From Sambucus nigra (taxonomy: Eukaryota; Streptophyta; Magnoliopsida; Dipsacales; Adoxaceae), in assembly GCA_949130495.1 (NCBI GenBank), contig OX422221.1, positions 25,617,917 through 25,681,916 of the forward strand: a stretch of 64,000 bases of DNA, written 5' to 3'. The notes below the pieces were generated by a model. It had not been told where the DNA came from and ran no database searches. It saw nothing but the letters and a program-made list of their open reading frames with translations. The position numbers and the translations under genes were made by a program. Positions 13,019 through 25,285 of this stretch are shown one piece after another. Numbering within the stretch: position 1 is the first letter of the stretch; every line of letters begins with the position of its first letter.

Positions 13019-14210
13019 AGAGAGAGATATAAAGTCCGAGCCCGAGGTGTGAAAACAGTTTTATCAAGTGAATTAAAATGCATAATAATTATAAATGCAC
13101 TATTCCATGATTAAAGTGGAGTCTCACTCTCTTGGAACTCCAACTCACCCCTCCACTAAAGTGCGCACCTAAGAGTATGAAAATGAACCTTAATTAAACA
13201 ACCCGACACGTTCTAGGGACATTCTGATCTTACTCTACGCGTAATCTACACTTGCGTACCCCACTATCTGAAATATAACAAAAATGTTCTCATTCTTGAA
13301 TACCCTAAGTTTACGCCCGAACTTCTACATCAATATTTATGTATATACATACATATATCTTACTAGAATTCATCAATTTCTACTTATTAACTTTAGCAAG
13401 TTATAAGCATTAGAATAGTTGCACATCATCTTTATATACTTATAAAGTATTCTTTCACCTTATAACATAAACCCGAGCACTAAGGACTAAACTTTTCCCC
13501 ACTCCCAACATTGCGCTACGGTTCGTGCGTGGAACGTCTCGCAAAGCGAAATCCAAACAAGGAAACCCCCACAATACACTACTACTTGACAATGTTGATC
13601 GTCGAGATCCATTATGCCCCCGGTACACAACACAAATAACATCAACTACCTATTCTAAATAACTATCTTTGATTACCCGATAAAGTTATCACGCGAACCT
13701 CTAAGGTCTATATAACATTATTCTAGTTATAAAGCACGATCATTCAACCCTAACAAGCACGTACACATAACACACTTAGCGTACATGTAAATATCTATAA
13801 CACAATCACTTGTCGGATATAAAAATACTTTACAATGCTATCATCTTCCAAGAATTACTCACTTTATCCTGGGTTACCATCTACCAGACTATTATCACAC
13901 CGCCCTGGTAATAAAAACAAATCACAATGTATTGGAAGCGGTCATAGTTCCGAACCTGAAAGTGAGAAATAATCACACCCAAAACTTCTCACCCAGAATA
14001 AAATCACGTATTAAATAATAAATGACTATGACTTGGGGACTATACTCTCCCTGCTCCTCAAGCCAGGGGCCTCACCCACATCGCTCAACTTCCCATGATA
14101 GCACTGTAGGGTATGCTCACACAATAAATATATATATCATTAACACTAGATATATATGCTATCACATCATAAATACAAACCATCACACAAGGTATATACA
14201 TTCACGCCAT

Positions 14211-14317
<107 letters not shown>

Positions 14318-15129
14318 CTATCTCCAATATGTATGTACAAAATAAATGAATTCGGCTAAATGTATATAACAATCATTATACTAACCGTCGCTATAACGCA
14401 TACCTTTCCAATTCATTTCATTATACGACCCCTCACTTAAAACATATTCATCCATTACCCATATTTCTGTATGAACACCGATATACAATAATTATCCCGG
14501 ATATAGGTACACACATATCTAATAGTCAGTAAACCGCAATATCAATCCGAAATTCATTTCATGATGCCGTTACGCAATTGAATACTTATCGTTAATACTA
14601 CCTCGGTATATACAATAAATATCCCGACTAGAAGTACAAGCACAACCTATTCCAGTAGATAGTACAATCCAGTCATTCTGAATTCAGATTTTGGTTCAGT
14701 TGTCCGTATGAAACCCTAACAATATTGCATCTTGGATGAAAAAGTAAGTTTATCGTCTCTAAATATACACGACCTCTCTCTCATTCATCCCTGATCATAT
14801 CTAAATAAAATTCTGTCGCTAGGAGGATTCGACATAAAAGTCGACGCAATAATTCCAAGTCATGCCTTCACAACCACCTCTAAGAGTCCCCCTACCTTAC
14901 ATTAGAAAGTAACTCACGTTTAATATCCAAATACGATTCCCTTCGCCAATGGGATTCCTACTAAGTCTATGCGACAACTCCAACTGACATATTCCCAAAA
15001 CTCGATACGTACCCCAATATCACCTCATATATGAAACCTCCTAAAAGTCTCCAAAACGTACTTCTCGTACCATATTAGGATGTTCTTAATCAATAAACCC
15101 AATCGAAATGGATTAACACTCTCTCTAGA

Positions 15130-15360
15130 AAAACTTCTCAAAACAACCCTGTTTTCGAATTGATTAGGCCCAACTCGAATCGATTCGGTCCTAAAAGCGA
15201 ATACATTCACCCCTTATGACAATCGATTCGGTCCAAAGGACCTCTAAGTCTGCTACATGCCGAATTGATTCACATAAGAGGCAAATCGATTCTGTCCTAA
15301 AGACATATAGGTGTACAACATTCTGAATCCATTCGAAAAAGGGCCGAATCGATTTGGCCT
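15130..15360. repeat. array of CGAATCGATTCGGTCC-type palindromes in Z
   Basis: Seven degenerate copies of a motif around the palindrome GAATCGATTC occur in about 230 bp, for example CTCGAATCGATTCGGTCC near 15175 and GGCCGAATCGATTTGGCC near 15341. Spacing is irregular, about 20-60 bp. They sit 760-990 bp from the LTR start. Confidence 0.75.
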
Positions 15361-16120
15361 ATTCAGCAGCTACGAAATGGCTTAATTCATCAAAAACCAA
15401 AATTTCTAAAATCCAAATATATCATCTCCCAACCATAAATATTCATCCTAATCATATTTCTAACATCAAAACTCATATTTATATCAACCCCACTCATTAT
15501 ACAACCTCAAATCCATATTTAAACATCAAATGCAAGATTTAATCCACAAAAAATCTAGGTTTTGACATATTAACCCAAAGTCCATAATTTAATCCAGAAA
15601 TTATGAAATAAATAACACACATATATTATTTAGCAAGTTTAATCACTTGCCTCAAAGTTGTAGAGGTTGAATCTTCCTTGAAATCGTAGATTGTGGCCAG
15701 GATTCCCAAGCTCCAAGCTTTTCTCCTCTTCTCTCTTCTTCCTCTCCTCTTCTCTATCTCTCTCTAGGTCTTTTAACAATCTCAAGAATGAGATTGTTAT
15801 CCCCCGTAGGCTTTATAAGCCTTATATCCAAGATACCCAACTTTCAATGTTAATACACACTTTAAATGACTCATTTACTCCAATTCGAGTCAAACTAACA
15901 TAAAATATTCCATACTCGAAATAAAACCCAAGGACGATCATTTTGACTATCTCGACCCATCCGGGATCAACAGCACACTCAGAATCGTCATCCGAAATTC
16001 TTTATAACATCCTCAATTTTTTTACCTCTATTGCCAAATTTAAAATTCTCCAATTTAAATATATTTTTATTTTAACCAAATAAATTAAATTCTCAATCAT
16101 TAAAATCATGGGGTATTACA

Positions 16121-17239
16121 GACTCCCCCCTTACAAGAATCTTTTCCTTGGCATTTTGTTAGGCCTAGGACTCCGAACCTCAACTAGTTCTTATGTCTCC
16201 TATCCTCAAGATCACTATACCTATCTCTCCCACTCCTCACAACAAATCATTTTTAACTTTAAAATTAAATTAACTAACCAGGGTGCCCATACACCCTGTA
16301 CCCAAGCTTAACTCATATAAACATTTCTCGGCTCCTCTTACCTCGAATCGTAACATAACTCTCAACAATATAACCTATTATAATGTACTAAGTATATAAA
16401 ATTTTGAAGTTTTCGAAGATTGAACTCTTCTCAATTCCTGACATTCACTACTTTCATGCGGGAGAGGTCTTGCAAGTGAAATCCAAATAAGGAACCCTCC
16501 TAATACACTACTATGTAGCTATGTCGGGGATTGAGATTAGTTGAACCATGATTAAGGTTTTATAAAATATTTTTGAACCATAGATATTGCCCGAAGGCCT
16601 ATATAACAATATAACATAAAATAGTTTCATGTCTTTCGACACACCAAATGAAAGACCTCATGCTCGAGACACGAGGTGTCAATAACTACAATACTCTTAC
16701 CAACACCTAGTTCTCAAAACTAACACAACCATGAGCTAAAATTTCTAGCTCAATAATAACCCACTAAACCCTTAATATCCTCAGTAATAGAATCCTTTAC
16801 ATCACATCAAAGTATCGCCACAAGATAGGTCCTTCCACAACTGCAACACTACAAATACGTGCACCTAACCTAACTACAAAATGATAACCTTATCGTTACC
16901 ACTCAACAGACTTTCACCGTTCTTACTTCCAAAACAGAATCGCAACTCTCTACAAGCACATATCAAGACACCCTATTCTCCCGGAAGATATCATTTAAGT
17001 TACACATTTACTCACTCCTTCCTCCAAGGAAATTCTATACACAATATGGTTATAATAGCTAACCAATCACTAAAACTTTACCTGCAACGCTCCCAATACC
17101 GCGCAAAGCATAACCTAAGCACAAAGGAAAATAATTCACATACTACCTCCATACTTCAACTCCCTCGCTTCATCAGTGGGTCCTTGTCTAGAGTTCTCTT
17201 GCCCAAACTGGCCTATGAACTACTGTAGGGGTTGTACTA
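16121..17239 (-). other. Z internal fragment
   Basis: About 1.1 kb. On the minus strand its last bases read TTCTTGTAAGGGGGGAGTC and then the LTR start, the conserved polypurine tract and junction. The module at 16452-16540 lies 332 bp before the LTR, the same distance as in family X. No protein domain can be read, and the far end meets the W LTR without a primer-binding site, so the 5' part of the internal region is missing. Confidence 0.6.
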
Positions 17240-18864
17240 TGACACCCCGCCTAATTAAATACCGGGTGATCAGTCCTTTATTAAATTAAAGTAAAGGTGA
17301 CGGCTGGTTCATTCTTAGCATCACTGTCGTGAAAATAATTTTTCTTTCCAATTCAAACACCCTAAATAATTAAGCTAAGTGTCAAAACCATTTTTATATA
17401 TTACTTTCCAAATTTTATTTATAAAGACCAACATTTAAAGCTTTACATAATTCATAATTAAAGAATCACACAACAATTATCCAGGAACATATAATCAAAA
17501 TAATTTAAACATTCAACAACTAGATTCCAATATTTAAAACTTAAAGGAAAACATCCTGACAGTAATAAATCCCAAAGTGACAATACTAGAAATAAATGAA
17601 TCACAATATCCCATAGCCAACTCAATAGTGGAAAAGGGCGACACATGCCCAACTGAATAAAATGCTAGGAGTGGAATCAAATAAATGAGGCCGTCTAAGG
17701 AAGAGGCCTGCAACTCCCACCTAAGCTTAAGCACGTTCCTTCCAAAGGATCCTATGCAAGACGCCCCTGTGGTTGGGCACCTGTAATATATACATATATA
17801 TACAAGAGAGAAAAGGAAATGGAAACGGGTCAAAGCCCGATTATAAAAATGATTAAAAATTTGTTTAGCAAGTATTTAAAATGTTTACTGGCCAATGCAA
17901 CAACATATTAGTGCGGCACTCCCTTGAGAAATTCTCACCTCTCTTCTAATGTGCACGCCTATTGCACTAACTTTCCCAACGGTTTAACTTATCTTATCTT
18001 AGGTCGCTCGTAAGATTTAATACTAATAAATTCAATTATTTAAGAGGTTAATTTCTTTTAACAACAAAGTTCTCATTTAAACCTTATTTACACATAAAGT
18101 TTCTCAGTATCATATTATACTTTTCAAACACATGTTCCCCAATCGAAATAATAATTCATTTTCTTACTTACCATAAACACAGTAGGTAGTTCCCAAATTT
18201 CCATAATTAAATATATATATTAAATAGTCATATAATATATATATTCTAACGGCACCCCACATAATAATTATGGTGCGGGCATACTCTGCAATCCAATTCC
18301 CGTATCACTCGTACTAAGGGAGATACAAGTTTGGAATCACTCTCGAACAGTATTAACACAAACACAACCAATGTTGAGACGAAGCATAGATTCCAGGTCT
18401 CTAAGAGGTCAGTACATGCCCTCACGTCTCTTAGGACCGTCTGAACTATCGATTCGATAGCCCGTACCAAAGTATTTCTATCTTCTAGGGTACGAGTCAA
18501 AATCCCCCATAAAGGTCCCATCGAGATAAGACTGTCCCAGCACGGTAACCTCAGTTATAGCAAGTAGCGCGGGCACGATTTTTCACACATATATAGTATA
18601 TGCATAAACATAGTCATATAAATATACTACTATTTACATATCAAATTTAGGTACATCTCATAACCCATAATTATGACCTTTGTCATTATTACTCGTTATT
18701 TAGTTATCACGTATAAATTTTTGCCTCTTATCTTAACTTGTATGATCATTCCAACTCATCAAGTGACACTCGTGAATCTCTATACATCCAAGTGTATTTT
18801 CAGTAGGAACTCATTTATTTTCCAACATAACTACCTTACTCGTCTCCCCCTTTTTATACATAAT
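17240..18864 (-). mobile_element. truncated LTR, family W (E3-related)
   Basis: The plus strand starts TGACACCCCGCCTAATTAAA, then CCGGGTGATCAGTCC. This is the complement of the E3 LTR end (GATCACCCGGTATTTTATT, then AGGCGGGGTG). Further blocks also match, such as GTTCATTCTTAGCATCACTGTCGT against the E3 complement. About 1.6 kb is present. It ends abruptly at 18864 against X internal sequence with no target duplication, so its LTR start is missing. Confidence 0.7.
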
Positions 18865-19503
18865 TAGTGATGGCATCAGTGGTAAATAAGGTGTTTTCCT
18901 ACTTTGGAGTATATGGGATATGTTTTGTTTGATATTCGGACATAGTGTTCACTTGTGTTTTGTTAATACCTTGGAGAGGATAAACTTTATATTTGGGGAG
19001 AATACTATACCTTGACAATTGTGTTGTGGATGAATATTTTTTCATTACTTTATGGATACACATACATGTGGGAGTGTGATACTTTTCCTAGGAAAGGATT
19101 TATATTTACGGGGAATATATTAATATTATGTGGACTGCTATGAGTTGTGTTCAAGTCTAAAGGAAAAAGTTTAATTCACCGTAGTAGTGAGGAATTATTG
19201 TGATAAATTTTATGGGTGAACCTAATTTTGAAACAATAAATTTCAACGGTAAATTAGGTCCTGCAAGAACCTTTAGAATGTTGAGTAAGCTTTGGAAAGA
19301 AAGATGTGAGTGTGGTTTAAAAAAATTAAATAACACAAGGATGTAGATATGTATAAATAAACTCGAATTTAGGAAATAAATCAAGAAAATCTCCAGTTGG
19401 AGCAATGGTTTTTTATGTGGGGAACATTCATTCTTGAGATGACGTGATGATATTATTTGGGAAAGTATTACCTTCGCAAGTATATGCAACAAAGTAGAAG
19501 TAA
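18865..19503 (+). mobile_element. X internal region A, first segment
   Basis: From TTAGTGATGGCATCAGTGGT onward this aligns with 49809-50519 in the second X copy, up to the E1 insertion point. The first 360 bp of the internal region present in copy B are missing here, so copy A is truncated on its 5' side. No coding frame is recognisable. Confidence 0.8.
19499..19503 (+). repeat. target site duplication of E1, left
   Basis: AGTAA, repeated at 29055-29059. The uninterrupted site (GTAGAAGTAAGG) is present at about 50508-50519 in X copy B. Confidence 0.9.
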
Positions 19504-20311
19504 TGTGACAACCCAAATATAATTATGATAAATTATATTTAAATTATGATTATCTTATGTGAGATAAATAATTTTTTTATTATTGTATCTAATGTTAAGT
19601 GATCATTGTTAGTATAATCATACTTTCATAAATCATGAAATGTTGAATTATTTCCAATCACAAGATTTTGTTATTTTCGGTAGAAATGTTCCTGTTTAAA
19701 ACTAGTTTTGACCCTTATAACATTACAAATGACTTGAGGTGAAAGATAGATAGTTGTATACATGTGAGTTAGGGTTGTAACACAATAAACAGTGCATCAA
19801 ACGGATGTCTGAGTAAGAATTTAGGTTGAATTTAGGAGAAAAGGGGGAAAATCTGTCCATTCCCTTTAAGTGAAAAATGGTCTTTTAGTAAACCAAGTGT
19901 TTTAATTTGATTGGTTGGCATGGGAGGCAGCCTTGGCTAACTTAAACCTCTCCCTTTAACTTATTTCTTCAGAAAATATAACCCTAGGTTCAGTTTTGAG
20001 AGATTTAATCTTAAGGAAAGAGAAAGTAGAAGTTTAAGGAATAAAGATTACAAGAAAAGCTAGGAAAATTCCAAGAAAATTCTTAAAGTGTTTCCAAGCT
20101 ATAAGTTTGTGATTAATATTGTTTTAATCTCATATTATACTTATTTCAAAGTATATAAATCGTGAATTAGGTATTAAAATTCTATCACCCTTTGTGATAA
20201 TATGTATTGGTTCATATGTGAGGTTAGTTGTGTTTATAGGCCATATTGGTTTCTATTCAAACCCCTTGTATTCAAACTTGCATATTTTTTTGTGTACTTA
20301 CCGGAATTCAT

Positions 20312-20373
20312 AAATTCTAATTGGATATGAAATTAGGCTCATATATTCATATCATATCCAAAAATTAGAATTT
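20312..20373. repeat. long inverted repeat in the E1 5' LTR
   Basis: The arm AAATTCTAATTGGATATGA (20312-20330) faces TCATATCC plus AAAAATTAGAATTT (20352-20373), complementary except for a 3-base bulge. The structure is also in the 3' LTR at 27514-27575 with substitutions. It starts 808 bp into the LTR. Confidence 0.8.
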
Positions 20374-21256
20374 AACTCCTTGTGGTTGGACCTTGGTGAT
20401 GGTTTCAAGTTGGTACATAGTTGTTGTTTGGACATTTAATTTCGATACGCCCTGAGTTTTGCCAAGATTTTGACCTAGCAAATGAAGTCAAAAAGTTATG
20501 AAAATTTAATTATATATTATTCAGTATGTGTATTTAAAATGAGTGAAAAATCATGGAAATTTATATTGGAGAAAAATTATGAAAATTTTTAGAAGTGGAA
20601 GGAACAAAAGAGGAGCTTGTGTGGCAGATTTAATAGGTTGTAAAGAAATGGTCATTACATGCTCTAGGAAGCTTGAAAAATTGCACCGTCACTTGTAATG
20701 GAAATTATATTCATACATGTTTTCATATTGATAATCTTGGACACATGTATATGTACAATTTATGAATATGGAATGGTAAAGTGTGGAGGAGAATAATTTG
20801 AGGCCATATTGGATACCCCATGAATGAATGTTTTTATATGCTCTTTCCAAAGAGTATTTTGAGTACATGTTTCATGTTATATACATTGAAAATTATTCTT
20901 TCATATTTACTTGGGGTTGGTTATAAATTCCTTATGAGTTATATCCTATGGTTGAATGTCCATAACTTTATCAACATATATACCATTGTTTTATCGTTAC
21001 CCATGTTTCATGGAATGCGACTTGAGTACCATTATATTGTTGTTGTATAGTCATTGAAAGTTACATAGATATATTAAAATAATTCTTATCATTGAGATTC
21101 AGTAATGATTTAGTTGGATTAACATGTGTAAGGTCAAATCAACCCAGTTCAGCTCCATCGGAACGAAACGTGAATACATAGTTAACAACCCAATGTGAGT
21201 GTACTTACTGAGTTTATTATGGATATGATGTGTATGTATTATATGTTAAGATGATA

Positions 21257-21393
21257 TGGCTTACTAAAAGTCATGAGATTTTGAGATGTTATGACTTATT
21301 AAAAGTCAAGAGATTTTGAGATCTTATGGCTTTATAAAAGTCAAAATATGTTGAATTGCTATGCAATTCAAGAGATGCTAGGTTATTAAAACC
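21257..21393. repeat. run of five short hairpins in the E1 5' LTR
   Basis: Three related copies pair CTT with AAG across an AT loop (for example GACTTATTAAAAGTC). They are followed by GAATTGCTATGCAATTC and AGGTTATTAAAACCT, both perfect stems. The same series is present in the 3' LTR at about 28458-28595. Function unknown. Confidence 0.7.
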
Positions 21394-21854
21394 TATGGAT
21401 ATGATTATTGCCTACGGGAAGGAGATATGGGGTTTATTAACTCCGAATATTTATATGGCCTAATTTGTCATAGATATGGATATATATTGATATTTTGAGA
21501 TGTTAAAATAGTAATTTTACTATATAGAGATGTAGTACATTCACTGAGTTTTTTTAAACTCATGGTTTTATATGTTTTCATTTTCAGGTTCTGAAGCTGC
21601 CACTGCCGGGTGTAGGAGGTTGAGTAAATAGTAGTAGGGTCTTATTAGTTTTGCTTTATACATCGGACTAGTTGTAATTAAGTTAAATGGTATGTGAGTT
21701 TTGTTCAAATTATGTCCCCTTAAAATAATTGGATTTTTAGTATTCCGCATTTTAACCTTGAAGTTGTTTCAATATGTATTACTAAATAAATAATAAATCT
21801 GGTTTGTAAACTATTTAGTTAATTATACCCTAATGGGGTTAGGGGGTTCCAACT

Positions 21855-21866
21855 TGGTATCAGAGC
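21855..21866 (+). promoter_or_regulatory. E1 primer-binding site
   Basis: TGGTATCAGAGC, three bases after the LTR end and complementary to the 3' end of initiator tRNA-Met. It primes minus-strand DNA synthesis. Confidence 0.93.
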
Positions 21867-22030
21867 TTTCGGTTTTTATATTCTGGGGTTAGAGATTCTA
21901 GATGTGGCATTGGCAGAAATAGTGTGGTGTGGGTCATTTATATTAACTTGTGAGAAATACTAACTATTATGTTAGATATAAATGTTGCATTCTTGTTTCT
22001 GCAATTGTGGTTTATGACAAATAGTGAGAT

Positions 22031-23143
22031 ATGGAAGGAGAAAATGTTCATGAGAGGGTGTATAAGGAGTCTTCATATACAGTAAACCAACAAAATCCAA
22101 ATAATGTAGAGGGGGCTCCTCAATAACTTACAGATATGCAGGAAATGGCTCGTGCCATGACTTTAATGGAAGAACAACAAAACATTTTTATGACGCAAAT
22201 AGCAGAACAAAAGGACAAGTACTTTGAGGAACCGACTTTGGCCAGAAGAGAAAGGGAATTACAACGAGAGGAGAAGAATACTCTGTATGAGAAGTTTATC
22301 AAATTGAACCCCCCAGCATTCTCAGGTTCTGTAGATCCTTTAGAAGTTGAGGCTTGGGTTAGAGACACAAAAACTATCTTCGAGGTGATGAATGTACCTG
22401 GCGGACAAAAGGTAATTTTGGCTACTTTCATGTTAAAGGGCGAAGCTAAATATTGGTGGGAGTCTTCCAAACATTTATTGCTTACTCCGGAGGGAGGTGA
22501 GGTAATTACTTGGGATTCCTTTATTAAAGTCTTATATGAAAAGTATTTTCCTCGAATGTATTGAAAGCAAAAAGAGAGAGAATTTTTATCATTGACTCAG
22601 GGGAATATGTCGGTCATGGAGTATGAAACTAAATTTATATCTTTGTCTCGATTTTCATTACATTTCTTACACAATGAGGAGGACAAATGCACCAGATTTC
22701 AGGATGGGTCAAATTTGGTTATCAAGTCTAGACTCACTGCACTTGAAATGGTAGACTATACTTCATTAGTTAACAAAGATATGATGGTTGAAGGAGATGT
22801 TAACGATGCAATAAAGAATAGGGAACAAAGGGGAAAGAGGAGTAGATTTAATCCATCTCAGCAAAAGGAAGGCAATATATAATACTCGAAACAGGGGAGT
22901 CAAAGATTTTAGTGTGGTAGAGGGTATTGAAATCATGTTCAGAATAGGACACCAAGCAGTTTTAGGGGTGCAGGATCAATGGGCCAACAGAATAGACTAC
23001 AGGAGAATGACAATTGGTAGTCTAAGCCTGTTACATGCTATTTTTGCAAAGCTGAGGTCCATATCAATACAGATTGTCCCAAGTTAAAGGGGGGAGAGTG
23101 TTACCGCTGTCATCAAATTGGTCATACCAAAAAGAACTGTCCT
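22031..23143 (+). pseudogene. gag: E1 gag (capsid and nucleocapsid), broken
   Basis: The frame starts at the ATG at 22031, about 165 bp after the primer-binding site. It has a central retrotransposon gag region (KLNPPAFSGSVDPLEVEAW, then KVLYEKYFPRMY) and ends in two CCHC zinc knuckles, [14 protein letters not shown] and [14 protein letters not shown], both C-x2-C-x4-H-x4-C. Gag would form the virus-like particle and bind the element RNA. In-frame stops lie at 22124, 22562, 22880, 22910, 22928 and 23018; no frameshift is needed, and the frame runs on into protease. Several stops fit single transitions, such as CGA to TGA at 22562 and TGG to TAG at 23018. Confidence 0.85.
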
Positions 23144-25285
23144 ATGATACTAGGAGGGATTCAATCAGCTCCTACTAGTCGAGGTTCATCACCTGGAGGC
23201 ATAGGGAGGGGAGGAGGTAGAGGACAAGCTAGTGGTTCCAGGGCTCCGAAAAGAATATTTTCTATGACTTTACAGGATGATCAGGCAACTCTAGAGGTGG
23301 TGACAAGTACATTTTATGTCATGAACAAACATGCTTACGTGCTTATTGATCCAGGTTCTGCTCATTCATTTGTAGCACTATCATTTACCATGGATTTTGG
23401 TAGACCGTGTTCCTATCTAGATTGTGGTTTATATATTTCTACACCTATGGGGGATGTGATGTTGGTGGAGTGTGTGTATAAAAATTGTGTATTGTATGTG
23501 GGGGAGAGGGAGTTTACCATTAATTTAATTCGACTAGATATTCGAGATTTTGATATTATCGTGGGTATGGACTGGTTATCTTCCTACCATGCATCGATTG
23601 ACTGTTTTTGCAAGGACGTTACATTTAATATGCCGTGGGAGGAAGAATTCAATTTTACTGGGGAAAGAAATGTGGTTCCAAACTATCTTATTTCTGTCCT
23701 TCGGGCGAGGAAATTGTTAAATAAGGGTTGTCAAGGATTTTTACCATATATTATGCATACAAACAGGGAATTGCAAAAATTAGAAGATATCCCGGTAGTT
23801 AAGGATTTTGCAGATGTGTTCCCAGATGAACTACCAGGATTGCCACCTAGCACAAAGGTAGATTTTACTATCTATTTAGTGCCTGGTAAAGCTCCAGTTT
23901 CTATTTATCCATATAGAATGGCACCTGTGGAATTAAAGGAGTTAAAGGTTCAACTGCAAGATTTGTTAGACAGAGGTTTTATTCAACCCAATGTATCACC
24001 ATGGGGTGCTCCGGTATTATTTGTGAAAAAGAAAGACAGCACCGTGCGACTTTACATTGATTATTGGCAGTTGAACAAGGTAACTACTGGAAATAAATAT
24101 CCATTACCTCGTATTGATGATTTGTTTGATCAATTACAGGGTGCTAAAGTATTTTCAAATTTTGATTTGAGATCGGGCTATCATCAATTAAGGGTGAGAG
24201 ATTGTGACATTTCTAAGACAGCTTTTCGTTCTCGCTATGGTCATTATGAATTTTTGGTAATTCCATTTGGGTTAACAAATTCTCCCACGGTGTTTATGGA
24301 TTTAATGAATCGAGTATTTCATCCTTTCATAGATTCATTTGTGATTGTCTTTATCGATGATGTTTTTATATACTCACCTAGCCAAGAGGAACGTGAGAAG
24401 TATTCAAGAGTTATATTGCAAGTTTTGCGAGATAGTCAATTATTTGCTATGTTTAGAAAATGTGAGTTTTGGTTAAATCAGGTAGTATTTATGTGGCATG
24501 TTGTTTCGGGAGATGGAATTTATGTTGAACCTAAGAAGGTAGAGGAAATTGTGCAATGGGAAAGACCAAGAAATGTAACGGAGATAAGGAGTTTCCTAGG
24601 ATTGGCTGGATATTATAGAAGATTAATAAAGGGGTTTTCATCTATAGCCTTTCCGTTGACTAAATTAACCCGAAAGGAAGTGAAATTTGTGTGGAGTGAT
24701 GAATGTCAGCACATCTTTGAAAAGTTGAAAAATAGATTACTATCAGCTCTAGTTCTCACTGTTCCATCCAGTGGAGAAGGTTTTGTGATTTATACCGACG
24801 CTTCACATCAGGGTCTGGGTTGTGTTTTCATGCAACATGGAAAGGTAATTTCTTATGCATCTAGATAGTTAAAGACGCATGAACGTAATTATCCTACACA
24901 CGATTTAGAACTTGCGGCTACTGTTTTTGCCTTGAAATTATTGAGACATCATTTATACGGAGAGACGTGTGAAATTTTCATTGACCATCAATGTTTGAAG
25001 TATTTATTTATACAGAGAGACTTGAATTTGAGGCAGAGGCATTGGATAGAGCTGACTAAAGACTATGACTGTACCATTCATCATCATCCTAGTAAGGCTA
25101 ATGTAGTAGCACATGCTTTGAGTAAAAAATCATCGGGAATTCTAGGTTGCATACAGTGTGCACGTGTGGGAAATATCCTTGACTTGGCATCGATGGGCAT
25201 TGAAATAAGTTGTTCAAAAAAGGGAGGCTTGTTAGCACATGTCATAGTGAGACCTTTATTGGCAGAACGCATAAGAAATTTTTAG
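23144..25285 (+). pseudogene. pol: E1 protease, reverse transcriptase and RNase H, broken
   Basis: Protease: [13 protein letters not shown] (an aspartic site with D-P-G), then [71 protein letters not shown], then FIDDVFIYS, where Phe replaces the usual Tyr of YxDD. RNase [16 protein letters not shown], then [10 protein letters not shown] and [11 protein letters not shown]; in the final motif, usually VADALS, this copy has VAHALS, losing an Asp. TAG stops at 24866 (where a Gln is conserved in the family) and 25283 interrupt an otherwise single frame continuous with gag. This part would copy the RNA into DNA. Confidence 0.92.

Larger units (their letters stand above)
19504..21851 (+). repeat. 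E1 5' LTR
   Basis: 2348 bp, from TGTGACAACCCAAATAT to GGGGGTTCCA. It matches 26736-29054 along its length with scattered substitutions. It contains a conserved inverted repeat at 20312-20373 and a run of small hairpins at 21257-21393. Confidence 0.92.

Noticed and set aside
21568..21750. Minus-strand frames inside the E1 LTRs (also 28771-28953)
   Set aside because: They appear in both LTR copies only because the LTRs are duplicated; no domain, and the position fits LTR noncoding sequence.
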